Positions 12,501-24,365 of a stretch of DNA of 64,000 bases are shown here, one piece after another. The first letter of the stretch is position 1. Every line of letters begins with the position of its first letter. This DNA is from Certhia americana (taxonomy: Eukaryota; Chordata; Aves; Passeriformes; Certhiidae). Position numbers and translations under genes: made by a program. The notes beneath the pieces are model-generated. The model was given only the letters and a program-made list of their open reading frames with translations, searched no databases and was not told the origin of the DNA. The stretch spans positions 19,249,451 to 19,313,450 of the forward strand of contig CM031879.1 in the NCBI GenBank assembly GCA_018697195.1, given 5' to 3'.

Positions 12501-15500
12501 GTTTTTCTGAACTCCTGTTGAGATCCAAGGCCATAGTGAACAAACGCTGGCGCCAGCAATGTTCTCAACTCTTAATAAGATCTATCAGTTAAGAATGAGC
12601 AGTTAGTCAGAGAGAATCCAGTTGGGGAAACTCTATCAAGGATAAGGGCAATGTTGAACAACCTTCTTTTACTTGCAGTACTTGTTTTATCACACCTCTG
12701 AGGGAAGAATGCAACAAATCCCTAAATGAGAACTACTTCAGCTTCCCAAGTAGTCTTTATGACAAGTGATACAGCCTTCAAGGGGCAAAGTTGCCGGTAA
12801 TATCTATAGAAGTAGAATTCTAGATGTCATAATTCTAGTACTCTTTTCAGTTCTCTCTGAATTAGTTACGAATTTTCAAACTAAAGTATTGGTGCAAAAG
12901 CTGCATCCACATATTTGGTATTTTACTTTGATTTATATTGTATTTAAAATGTTCACATCATTTGTTTTCACTCCATCTCTTTCTGTCCCTCTTTCTCATA
13001 TTCATGAACTCACTTTGAGCAAATATGATTTTATTGTCTTGAGGCATTAAGTTGCACACATTGCTTGGTAGAAAAATAATATACAACCACTGTACAGTGA
13101 TAGTGTGTGTTTTCCAGAGGAAATGAATTGATTACTGATGAGATGAGAAATATGAAAGTGAATAAGTGTAATAGAACAACACGGGCATGTTCATCATCAT
13201 TAATAATCTTAATTTTCCAAAGAAGTCTACTTTTTCATAGTGATGGATAAAGATAAAAAGAGGATGACATACAATGCTTTTCTTGAGTCAGGGAATTTTA
13301 AAATCAGTGATCTGACTTTATCTGCATACGCAAATAGAGCATCTTACATTTGTTCCACAAACATGGCAGGAAGTGCAAGAGAAGACAATGTATTAGTCCT
13401 GTCAGCAATTGCAATTTGCTTGTTTTCTGAGGGTAAACTAACTTTACTTTGTGAACATCACAGAGCTAAGTCATATATGGCTGTCCAACATGTATTGTAA
13501 GATATATGTGTAATAAATGTACAAAATACATAAAATTTGTATGCATTCACATGAACAAATCAAATAATTGATGCAAAATTCATGCTGAAGAAAAGCTGAG
13601 TGTGTTTGAGTGAAAACAAGATTATTAATCCTGAAGTAAGGGCATAAATCCATTTAAGGTCTCTGTGCCCTCCTGAGTTCAGAATAATTCTTATGTGATG
13701 AGTAAGAAAACTGAGACATAGAATAGATATGGATTGCAAATAGTAAGGACCTTAATTCTGAATTTAATAGGTCTCCAATCTCAGTTTCCTTCCCTAGACA
13801 GTTTTAGCACCTGTGAGATGGGTAACACATTTCCAATCTATCTGCCTTGTGAAAACACAAGGACTTCACAGACAGCCTTCTTTTTTGCCTCAAGAAAAGC
13901 CCATTGTAGGCAGCCTGCACTGTACCATGGCAGTGTACCAAACCATCAAATACCACAGGACATTTCTGGCTGTTTTTTCACACAAAGAACTCTTCACTCC
14001 AGACATATGTCTCTAGCTGAACCTTGACGTTATTGTCTGGTCAGTCAGAGAAATTAATTTTGAGGGTAGTGTTGGGATATTTCTCAAAAAACCACAGGCA
14101 TATCTGTTGAGGTTGATTTGAGAAATCATACACCCACATAACACTAAAGGAAATCAGTGAAATTATTCTGAAAATAAGAGAAAACATGTAAGTTTTAACT
14201 TAGTAATTAAGATTTAGCAAAACAATTAGAGTATCTTGAAAATTAGACACTCAAATATCTTCTTTAAAATAATCAAGAAATGTCAGAGCTAGGAATAGAA
14301 TCCATATGCCATACTCTTCTAACAGTATGTTTCAGTAATCATGATAGTTCTTCAGGTTTAGAGATTATTAAAATGCTATTAAAATGCTGGCCAAAAGATT
14401 TAGCATAATTTTCAGCTGGGAAATCAAAGGGTTACCTTAGATTCTTTTATTTCTTAAATTTATTAATCCAGCTTTTTCACTAAGTCACTGATCACTTGGT
14501 TCAATGACATTTAGTCATGGATAGATTAGGTTATAATTAAGTTCAGACATATTTACTGAATGGACTATATGGAGCAAGTTGATGCCTCCACTGTTTGTGC
14601 TCATTTAAGCAAAACCTTACAAAAAAATGTTCTGTAAAAATTGGTGGGCATGAAGTCAAAATAACTGATAATCCTGGCAGGGTTTGTCACACAACAGAGG
14701 ATTTTCTTGAGATAGCTTTCACAGCTGGGGCATTTTTGGGATATAATCTTACAGCGATTTAATACTACTTTGATAAATTCCCCCAAAATTGCAATAAGAA
14801 CCAGAGAGAAATACAAGTTGCCCAGTTACTTAATAGCTGTAATTAAAAGGTTTCCTGAATTGTTTGAGTCAAAGCCCAGGAACTAAAGTTTGGAATGAGC
14901 ACTGCCCTTGTAAAGTGATTCTTCAATCTTGCTGACTCAGTTATGAAAATATAATTCCAGTCTACATGAAGTGTCTGAAATTGTCACTGAAAAACTTGTC
15001 ACTGAAGAGCAGCCTTGTCAGGAAGCTTATGTATACTCAGTAACTTGAAATTTCAGACAACTATCCATTGCTCAACAAATGCCAAGATCATTCCTCCTGA
15101 TAATTCACTGCCCAAATACCCAAGAGCTTTGCAGCCAGAATTAGTTCAGGAATTTGGTTTTGTTTTGTGTCTTCTGTCACAAATGATAAACACTAAACAT
15201 CTTTTTTTACTGGGAGTTTTCATGGTAACCAGAGAGAACATATGCATGAAAAAGAAAGAAACTGGAAGTAGAGGAATGTACTCCAAAAATTGATTTTTCA
15301 ACGTGCCATCATTGATTTTTCAGCTTAAGAAAGAAGTGGGAAACAGAGTAGGCATTTTTCAGTACTTGACATTGTAGCATACTATTCAACAGCAACAAAA
15401 AATTATATGCTAGTATGAATAATAAACAAATCAGTATTGGGTCTAGTAGGTTGCCATCTTCTGTATGTACTGAACTAGAATAATTAGAGTGTTTTGTACT

Positions 15501-15800
15501 TCACCAGACTGAAATTTTGAAGTCTATGTCAGAAAACATTTTTTTCAGCAACAAAATTCAGGCTGATGAAGGACTTTTCACTTCAGACAACTGCTACAAC
15601 AGATGGAATTAAAGTCCCTCTGTACTCATCTGCTCTTCCATAAGTTTGTCTCCATTGTCATAAAGTTTGAGCAATTTCTTCTGAACTAATGCATTGCTAT
15701 TTTATGAATGGTATCTTGAATCACATGTGACCAGAAGTGACAGTTCAGTAATTTAATCATCATGCATCCCCAGCACTATTTTACTCACAGAAAAACATTT
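9600..15800. other. Unassigned AT-rich sequence
   Basis: No gene or known repeat is recognised. Homopolymer A or T runs occur near 11250, 11845 and 12089. Open frames such as 12766-13050 and 13240-13500 (plus) lack domains, repeats or splice support. Confidence 0.7.
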
Positions 15801-15820
15801 ACGAGAACTGCACAAAAAAT

Positions 15821-15843
15821 AAAAAAAAAAAAAAAAAAAAAAA
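15821..15843. repeat. Poly(A) tract, 23 bp
   Basis: An uninterrupted A run preceded by six A and one T. No recognisable retroposon body or AATAAA signal lies just upstream to make it a clear poly(A) tail. Confidence 0.9.
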
Positions 15844-15849
15844 GGAAAT

Positions 15850-17990
15850 GTTTTTAAAGTACAGGATAACAGAAGGGCCAGAAAGACAGACCTTGCAAAA
15901 CCCTTGGCACCTATGAATCAGGTTGGCATAAATTAATCCCATCTTGCTGTTACCAGGATTCGGTGACTCTTATTTTTCCCTAATCCATATTGCTGTTATG
16001 AGACTTATTTTTGGGTTAAGAAACATCAGAATGCATCGACCTCATGTAATTATAAAGATGGAATGAAACATCACTTTCTGAGAAGGAAGAAAAAGAAAGG
16101 TTGATTTCATTATGAGAAACTAATTTCTGGCCTAAACAATAAGTCTAGCCAGTTTTTTTCAAAAAGCTCTTTTGTTAAGGACCTCTTCTCTTTCTTTATA
16201 TCAATTTTTCTTGGTAAAATTGTGCTTCTATGTGGATAGCTTAAATTTTGCTTACCCGTCCTTTGTCCATTTAGTGTCAAAATAGAATTTCTAAACTACT
16301 AGTTCATGTTGTTCCTGAGTGTTTTCACTGAGACACAGAAATATACAAGTAGTTATTAGGGTGTTACTACAACACTGAGTTTCTCCTTCTCTAACATTTT
16401 CTTTTTCTGTAATGCACTGCAGTTAATAAACTTTTATGAAAATCTGATAATCACAGAGGAACAGGAAATAATGAGAAACGTCCTGTACAATGATGCTTAT
16501 AAAACTCTGACAGTCACTAAAATAATAAATCTTGTAATGATCAAAATGCTTTAAACTGACCCCATAAAATAAAGTTTTCAGTTTCAATTTTTGAGATGAA
16601 ATACAGACCTGTAGAAAAATATTATTTAAATTTAGTCTTGGAGGTATAACTTTCAAAAAAATTATTTAAAAATATTTGAAAATAGTTGGTATCACATTGA
16701 AAGAAACAAATTTGAAGGCTGGTACACAAGATCAGAATGTAAAGTGTAAAATAAAAGCAACTAAGGCACTATGAATGCTTTCATCATTTTCTGACATGTA
16801 TTTTTTCAAATATGCTTCATCGGTACAGCAAGTCATTGAAAACATCAGTTCTAAACACTTTCTCTTTCATAATTGTTTTATTGTTGAAAATATGCCAGCT
16901 GTGATGTCACTTTTCTCTTGTTTTAGCACTAGATATTTTCTGTCTGGCATACAAATATAACACTTTAACTAGGTATGATCAAGAGTGAATTTATCTTGGC
17001 TTGAGTTAAATACAATTTCATTTTCTTTCCCTTTCTATAAGTATTAGAATTAATATTGTTTATACTGGTGACTCAGCCACAGAAAGTGTCTCTATTGAAT
17101 CAATAAGTAATAATCAAAAACCTAGAACCAACAATAAAAATATAAATTAAATATTAAACTAATTTCTTAATACCTACATAAGGTACTGTATTGTGTACAA
17201 TTTACATTGCTGCAATATCACCTCTTATTGGAAAGTGCAAAAAGAGTAAAAACTGTTCCTCAGAAGAATTTAGGCTACTAAATCCCATGAGCAAGGTGAA
17301 AAAGTTTAACAGATAGCACATAGAATTATACTTTTAGAGACAGCAGTGAACTCTCATTGAAATTAACATGATGTAATTGGATTTTTTTTTTAAATATTTT
17401 AAGATGATTCCAGAGAAACAGGCCACAGCCTTTTGTCTTATGGGTTCATGACTCTCAGACTTCGTGTCTGACATCTCAGTGCACACAGTGGTGAATATTT
17501 CAAGTTTGTATGCGAAGAACACACTGGATCAGCACTGGCGGGTTGTTAATATCCTCTTCTCTTGCATAGGTGACCAGGAACTAGACCTTTAATTGTGTGA
17601 TAAGTCAGGTGGCAGAAGAATATGATTTTGTTCTGCTATCATATCAATCATTGTACTCATATTAGATATTGCATGGCCCCTCTCCTTCTAGCTGCAGGTT
17701 AGATAGTCAGCACATACTTGATTAAACCTTAAAAAGAAGCAAGGTGGGAGGACAAGGACCACTCTATTTTCTCTGAACTGTTTGATGCTGCTAGCGCCAT
17801 AACTTCATGCACCTATCCCAGAGACATGGTTTAAGATTTTTTTAGTGTTAGAAGCCTAAAAAATACAAAAATTTTCAAATATTCCAAAATTAATTGTGGC
17901 TAAGAATTTTGATAACATTTAAATGTTATATTGGCAGTCATGTTCAAGTGTTTAAACCGATTTTGGTTCCATTTGCTTCTTTTCTTACAT
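15850..17990. other. Unassigned AT-rich sequence
   Basis: No gene or repeat is recognised between the poly(A) tract and the LTR that begins at 17996. Confidence 0.65.
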
Positions 17991-18132
17991 TGTATTGTTG
18001 TGCTTTAACCCCAGCCAGCAGCCAAGCCCCACACAGCAGCCCACCCACTCCCTCACCAGTAGAACTGGGAAGAGAATCAAAAGGTTAAAAGGCCTAGAAC
18101 TCATGGGTTGAGATAAAGACAGTATAAAAGAC

Positions 18133-18156
18133 AAAAAAAAAAAAAAAAAAAAAAAA
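18133..18156. repeat. Poly(A) tract inside the LTR
   Basis: 24 consecutive A on the plus strand (T on the LTR strand), placed next to the R region. It is a local homopolymer expansion within the solo LTR. Confidence 0.9.
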
Positions 18157-18324
18157 CAAAACTGTTCACAGAAGCAAAGCAAAACAAGGTATTCATTCAC
18201 CTCTTTCCATTGGCACGCAGCTGTTCAACCATCTGCAGGAGAGCAGGGCCCTGTCACAGGTTGCAGTGACTTGGAAAGACAACCATCACTCCAAATGTCC
18301 CTCCTTCCTCCTTCTTCTTCCCAC

Positions 18325-18332
18325 TTTATAAA
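18325..18332 (-). promoter_or_regulatory. LTR TATA box
   Basis: TTTATAAA on the minus strand, at the expected end of U3 in the solo LTR. It is the likely relic of the retroviral core promoter; present activity is unknown. Confidence 0.6.
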
Positions 18333-19928
18333 CCGAGCATGATGCCATATTGTCTGGACTATCCCTTGGGTCAGTCTGGGTCACCTGTCCCAGCTGTGTC
18401 TCTTCCAGCCTTCGAAGCATCCACAGTTTCCCTGCCAGCCTGGCAGTACAAAAAGCAGGAAAGACTTTGGCTCTATGCAAGCCCTGTTCAGCAATAACAA
18501 AAAAGATCTCTGCAATATCAACCTGTTCAGCAAAAATCCAAAGCACAGCCCCATGCCAGCCACTGTGAAGAAAGCAAACTCCACCCTGGCCAAAACCAGC
18601 ACAAAAGAAGAGCCCTTTCTGGGTTCATTCTGTTACAAATTTCAGCTACAATTTTGCTGCACACCTTAGCACAGGTTTACACTCTGAGCTTGGACTAGTC
18701 CCTGACGCAGAAACTTCAGACAGGCCACCTTCTTGTCTTAATATTATTTCATTACAAAAAGAGGCATTGGGAAAAGACAACAATGGAAGAAAGAAGGATA
18801 AATGGATACATCTGAATTTAAGGAAATTCAGAGATAAAGAAATGAGGTATAGGGTAAAATATATCAATTAATGAAATAGTTTTTGCTTTCATAATTTAAG
18901 TGTCCCCTGACTGTGTTTGGTATAGCTAGAACACTATTACAGGCATCTTCCAGCCCACATAAAATTTCCAGATTCCACTGTTATTCCCTAAGGAGCTGCC
19001 CTTGAGAAAAACAGATATGTAGCTTTTATTTGAACAACTGATCAAAACTCCCTACCATTGTTGAAGCTATTTCATTTGCAGCTTCTCACTTTACTGAAGT
19101 GTCTTGGATTCATTATCCCTTGGTTATTACACAGTGTGCACATTTCCTGGAATACAAAGGCACATAGAAAATAGTTTGCAAAGATGAAATAGGCATGACT
19201 ATACTGGGTACTATGCAAAGGCATGAATTCCCTATGCATATACTTTATTCTAGGACAATGTAAATCAAATCTCTGTTCTAAGAAGTACGTGATCAAATAT
19301 TTTCTGTAAAGTTATTTACCTGACCGTCACAAACACCCATCATATTCTGGTGGATTTGAGGAAAAAATACTTCTTTACTCGTTCTGCCATGGGGATATAC
19401 TGAGACAAAAATACTGACCTGAAAGGAAGAACGAATTCTCCGCCCTGATAAAATACAGTGCAATGTGTATATGAAGAGAATGTTTCCATTAGACAAAAGC
19501 ATTCCTTTGACTTTTATCTCAGTGGGTCTATTTCACCCAACAACATAAAAAAAATTAAAAAACAAGAAAAAGGAGGAACAGGAGTAGAAATGTCATATTT
19601 CAGAAATCTATACAGCTCATTGTAGAGAAAGGAATGTATTTTGACTGCATTAGCTACTGATGGTAGTTAACTGGTTCATTTTCTTCTCAAACTGCCTGTT
19701 AACTTTCTGCTGTTTCCCATTTCTGCTCATCCAGGCATTAAAAATCCAATTTTATTCCCAGACTTCAGTTTCTCATAAGGAGTTATACCTTCTACTATTA
19801 GTTTATCTAGGATATTTAATTTACGGGGGGTCTGTGAGACCACTTCTCTACTAAACTCTGTAACACATACTTGTAAAAATTAATCTCTAACTTCAATTAT
19901 AGGCTAGCATCCTGGGTAACCCAAAAAA

Positions 19929-20650
19929 TGTGCATTGTAGTTCACATCTGTGCTATACCAACCTGCCCAGCACAGTTACAGCCTCCTTTAGACCTGAGGC
20001 CCAGTGGTGGAACTGGGGTGACTGGCCCTGGGTTAGTGAAATGGGGGTGCCAGGGTCCCTTTGAGAGCTGGAGGATACTCATGCAGAGCCTTTTTGTCTT
20101 TTGTTCTTGCTGTGCTACTGAGAAACTGAGGCAGCACAAGACAGAAGGTCTACTTTGCCATTTTCTTTCCCTGAGCTTTGGAACACCCTTTTTCTTTCCC
20201 CCACAATGTATCAGCTGGCACCAACCATGTCCAGCCATCCAAAGAGAAGCAGAGAAATTGATGCCACAGGTTTGGAGCTGCTCTGGAAGGCACTGGCACC
20301 TCCTATCTGCTACCAGAATTTCTTCCTAAGCTCTCAACTTCCTGGGTTTTTTCTAGGGGGAAGGTTGAGCGAGTGGGTTGAGCCATGTTGTCTTTGTCCT
20401 TTAGGCCATGCAGTTTTTACAGACCCTGCCATACAGGGGCTTTTCCACCATTTTTTTCCTTTGTTCCTGGGCAGTTCACAGGATTCAGCACCTTTGTACC
20501 TAATGATTATTTGCTGTTATTTTACCTATTGTGGGTTCATTTTTCAGTAAACTGTCATTTTTTCACCTATCGATTCTCGCATCTGTCTCTCCTTATTGGT
20601 GAAAGGGGAATGATTAAAACTACAAAGGGAGGCAACTCGTTTTGGCACAT
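19929..20650 (+). mobile_element. LTR-like interspersed repeat
   Basis: This is a moderately GC-rich block in AT-rich surroundings. Near its right end is an AGTAAA variant poly(A) signal (20546-20551) followed by a U5-like tail with ACTGTCATTTTTTC and then TCTCTCCTTATTGGTG. This layout resembles the R/U5 of avian LTRs. A TG start near 19929 and a CA end near 20647-20649 are possible, but neither a TATA box nor a target duplication is clear, and the element may run to about 20692. Overlapping open frames (133, 131 and 98 codons) on both strands show no protein features. Confidence 0.45.
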
Positions 20651-20699
20651 CCACCCTTTACATTGTCTTTAACTGAAACAACTGGGTGTTCAGAATAAT

Positions 20700-23600
20700 G
20701 GATGAGTTTCAAATTGCATTAATTCATGCAGCATTTTAATCATTTCTGCTCCCCAAGTATGACATTTTACTGCAGATAACAGAAAAAAAATACCTTTTGG
20801 AATCTGCCTTACTGGGAGAATTTGGAACACGGCTAGAAACCAAAAGTTTTTCATTATCTGTACAAATTAATTGCTTCTACAGTGAGTATATTAGAGAAAA
20901 ATTTTGTGTGGCTCATAAAATTTGGAGATAATTATTATTAAAGACCATTTTAGTTTCAAATAAATGGGAAATTTTTTGTGATTCAAATGCAGAATAAAAA
21001 ATGCTTTGTGAAGTAATTGTTGAGATCCAGCTGCTAGATATGAAATTGTTCAGCAGAGACTGAAATAGTTAAATCGCCTGATTTTAGCTGCACTTACAAA
21101 TTACTTTGCCAAAACATGGAAGTATTCTTTGTTCTTTCTTGATGAGTATCTTGTAATCTATTTTACTACATCTTCATTTCTACATGCCACTTCAGAGGAG
21201 AGTGTTTTACAGAGAGCTCTCAAGCAGATATCTAGAAGCGCCCTGAAAAACAGGAAAAGATTCAGGCTTTACTGCATTTCAGAGAAGTTGCATCTTTTTG
21301 ACTGAGAATCTACCCAATGGCATTCATTCTACTTTAAAAAAATTCTAAAACTCACTATTTACCTTTCTAGGACAAAAGATTTACAGGAAAGCAGTCTTTT
21401 TTTTTTTTTTTTTTTTTTAATAACTACAGTTTGTGAGGATCCATTATCTAATACATCCAACACATGCCATACTTTCTCTTATAGCAGACATTTGGCTGCC
21501 ATGGTGACAAGTACTATAAAAAAGTAAAACTAGCTCACTAAAGATTTTGGTGCCACTAAAGGCATCATTTTCTGCATAGTTTCAGATTATTTTTTTCTGC
21601 TTAAGATTTCTTACTTTTGAAAATAATAATTTGACCATTATATAACAACCAATAAAAATCAGTAAGATTGAGTATCTGGCATTAGTTCTGCTATTACCCA
21701 CTTGTGCCTTATTTCTCCCTTGCTGTGTTTAGGGGTCTTAGCTGCTGACAGAACTAAGATGCTGTCTGTATGATTGTCAGCTCAGGGACCGTAGGAGAAA
21801 TCCTCCAAATTCAGTCAGAACTTTTCAGGCCGTATTGGAGGGTAACAAGGTATTATCTCATGTTTTTTTAATTTACTTTTCTGAAAACAAACAGATTCTT
21901 GCATGCTCAGAATTTTTAGACACTAATATTCTATCACTAACCACTACCATCAGCTTTTCAGGCTGTTTGCAAAGAGAAATACAGATGCAATTCTTAGGAG
22001 TAAACACCAGTGGTGGGATTCACATTATGATTCAAAGTACTTGGTATTCAGTTCTCCCTAAAATAGATGCCTGAGGTAAGACCCAGTTTTAAACACAGGG
22101 GCTTATTGCCACTGTAGATACTACGGTGTGCAAGATATGCAGCTGACTGACAGATATAAGACATGACTTACTTCAGATGGAGGATTGTAAGAGAAACAAC
22201 TATTTCTTTGAGCCTGCAGTCATTTTGTATATATGTATTGTGCCTTGCTCCAACGGGTTTGTCAAGTATTGCATTTATTCTCTTTCTTTCTTGCCTCTTC
22301 CCTAGTTAGACTAAGAGTTGAAGAGACAATCAGATACTGTGCATGGCACAGCATAATACAAAGAGTTAAACATGACAGAATGTAAAATAAGCACAACTGA
22401 TACAGTGTCAGACAGAAGGAAATGTGTGGCAGACTAAGAACTTCTCTGGGAAGAAACTGAAGCATAAATGTAGATATATTCTCCTTGAATTCCTTCATGA
22501 CAAAAAAAAAATTTAATAAAGTATATTGGATGTTGCTGATATTGTTTCCTGGAGACAAAAACTCCAGTACAAAATAAGCATATGAACAAACATATGCAGA
22601 TTATGTCTGCAGTCTCAAACACACTGCAAGAATCTACCCAGTTAAAGTAATGTAGAGCAGGCCTGGCTGTTGAGGTCAGGGACACACAAGTAATCATCAT
22701 CTGGGTTAAAGTATAGTGTTTGGTTATTCTGATCCTTATATTTGCTAATAAAGTAAAATGCTCTTGTGTATTACTCGCTATTACAAGCTTGTAATTGTGA
22801 AAAAACAGCAAAAAGATGTCACAGACATCAGGTAAATGACAGGTAAATGACATCAAAAGGCAAAGGCTAGATATTTTTAGCAGCCAATGAGGTGAATTGT
22901 TTTGAAAAATCCATGGCTTTATTGTTTGTAATGGAATTCCAAATCTTGCTCATGTTTAAAGGTGTATAGTTAATTATCTTAACCTCAAAATATGCTTTCA
23001 GTAGAGAGAATGCTAATAGAAGCAAAGAAAAAGGAAGAAGAGATAGAACAAGATAGAGTGGTCTGAATTCTGAGTTTATGTGGCCAGCTGCTGTAATCTG
23101 GAGTGTTTTAGGTCATCTGATCCATCAGCTTTGGCTGATGAACAAAGGAATTTTGATAGATACATTCCTGTCTGAACCTGCAACTGAAGGCCAAGTGGGA
23201 GACTAACAGCCATTCCAAAAGGCATTAGCCATTTTGTGTAGGAAACCGAATCAAATTCCTACAGACAAGATAAAGAAAAACATGATGGTAAAAGAGTTAT
23301 CAAGGGGATAAGGAATAGGGACAAAGCCTTTCAAAGAAAACTCTCAAAGTTGTTTATTCATAAAGAAAAAAAAAAAAAGAAAGAAGATGCAAATCCCATT
23401 AAGTAAGTCTTTTAATATATGTGAAAATTCACATAGGTGGATTGGGCACTTAATTCAGAGAAAACTCAGCCGTTTATTCAGATAGTTGTTTATGAACCCA
23501 ACAGTCACTTTCTAAATCACTTGAAATCATTACTCAAGAGTCGACTGCAAATTGCATGGAAAAAAAAATAAAGGAATTAAATTTGAAAGGATGTTTACAT

Positions 23601-23770
23601 AACAGGTATGCCAGTTTAAGGTTCCTCTGGAAAAACCAAACAGAGCATGCAGCCTGGTGCCACCAACACATAAGGAAAGCAGCTACACTGGTCCCAGCAG
23701 AGTCAACACCACATGGCAGATTGGTGCTGTGATGGTGCTTTGGTCAGATTTAAATCAGTTCCCAGCCAGC
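20700..23770. other. Unassigned AT-rich sequence
   Basis: No gene or named repeat is recognised. It contains a 22-bp T tract at 21397-21418 and A runs near 22502 and 23369. The 140-codon minus frame at 22434-22856 has no domain or splice support. Confidence 0.65.
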
Positions 23771-23785
23771 ATGGTGATGCTATGT

Positions 23786-23928
23786 TACATAGAATCACAG
23801 ATTCTGAGCCCAGAAGGGACCCAGAAGGATCATCAAGTTGAACTATTATGAGAATGGCCCATGCAGGGATTAAATCCAGGACCCTGATGGTATTAGCGCC
23901 ACGGTCTGCCCAGGTGAGCTAATAGGAA
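23786..23928 (-). mobile_element. tRNA-Ile-derived SINE with CR1-like tail (TguSINE1-like)
   Basis: On the minus strand the first 74 nt (23928-23855) align by eye with tRNA-Ile. They contain an A box TAGCTCACCTGG, an AAT anticodon in CTAATAC context (plus 23892-23894), and a B box GGATTTAATCC close to GGTTCGANTCC, and they end in ATGGGCCA. The next roughly 70 nt read like the CR1 3' UTR: GATGATCCTTCTGGGTCCC and then TGTGATTCTATG. A tRNA head supplying the Pol III promoter joined to a CR1 tail used for mobilisation is the architecture known for passerine TguSINE1. Acceptor-stem mismatches and box mutations show a decayed SINE, not a working tRNA gene. Its presence is the best single clue that the host is a passerine. 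Confidence 0.85.
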
Positions 23929-23939
23929 ATTGTCTCCAG

Positions 23940-24365
23940 GTGTTCCATAGGAAACCTCACTGTAGGGGCAGAGCCATGGTGCCAGGCAGGCCTGCTGCTC
24001 TTGGGGAAGTGGCAGCAGGGCACGGACCCATGGCATTGGGCAGGGCAGGGCTCAGCTGCCAGGGCCCATCCCACATCCCAGCCAGGGACTGGGCAGCCAG
24101 GGACATTAGGGCAGCCTCAGCCTGCACCTCCCTGGGGACAGGGACAGACCAAAGCCCCAGGCAAAGGTATGCCCATAGCCAGGCAGGGCAGGAGTGTGAG
24201 GAGCTGAATGCTCCCTGCTGTGGGGCCACTGGGGCAGGGACTGACAGCCCCAGGGGGGTTGGGATTGTCACCTGGCCTTGGATAGGAGAGGGGAAAAATG
24301 TAAGGTCCACAAAGCCATTGAAGGCTCCTCAGGGCAACAGGAGGCAGAGATCCTCTGCAAAATGA
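23940..24365. other. GC-rich, CpG-poor block
   Basis: This block is strongly G- and C-rich compared with its AT-rich flanks, and is built from recurring GGGCAGGG, CAGCCAGGGAC and similar words, with very few CpG dinucleotides. Long frames on both strands (141 and 117 codons) follow from the lack of AT-rich stops and are rich in G, A, P and Q without a recognisable domain. Semi-repeated words such as GGGCAGCCAGGGAC suggest a degenerate minisatellite or an unrecognised repeat. It lies 11 bp from the tRNA end of the SINE. Confidence 0.5.

Larger units (their letters stand above)
17996..18603 (-). mobile_element. Solo LTR of an avian endogenous retrovirus (minus strand)
   Basis: Read on the minus strand, this starts TGTGCTGGTTTTGGCCAGGG and ends in ...GGTTAAAGCACAACA, giving the TG...CA ends of an LTR about 608 bp long. 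U3 leads to a TATA box (TTTATAAA, plus positions 18325-18332). R contains the motif TGTCTTTATCTCAACCCA, followed by the GC-rich U5 next to the CA end. This matches my memory of a very common bird LTR family, probably ERVL-like, though I cannot name the subfamily. No gag, pol or env sequence flanks it, so it is a solo LTR. The expected poly(A) signal is degraded, a 24-bp homopolymer has grown in R, and no target-site duplication is visible, so the copy looks old. Short open frames inside it are not genes. Confidence 0.85.

Noticed and set aside
13240..13500. 86-codon plus frame with fairly normal composition
   Set aside because: No family recognised, no convincing splice sites or promoter, and the length is within chance expectation.
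18286..18669. Several 64-86 codon frames on both strands
   Set aside because: They fall inside the solo LTR and do not correspond to retroviral or host proteins.
22434..22856. 140-codon minus-strand frame
   Set aside because: It is cysteine- and isoleucine-rich with no domain or splice signals, and its length is plausible by chance over 64 kb.
23855..23928. Functional tRNA-Ile(AAT) gene
   Set aside because: Acceptor stem and B box are mutated, and the sequence runs directly into a CR1-like tail, so it is the head of a SINE.
23940..24365. 141-codon plus and 117-codon minus frames
   Set aside because: Both lie in a GC-rich block where stops are rare, with low-complexity composition and no recognisable protein family.
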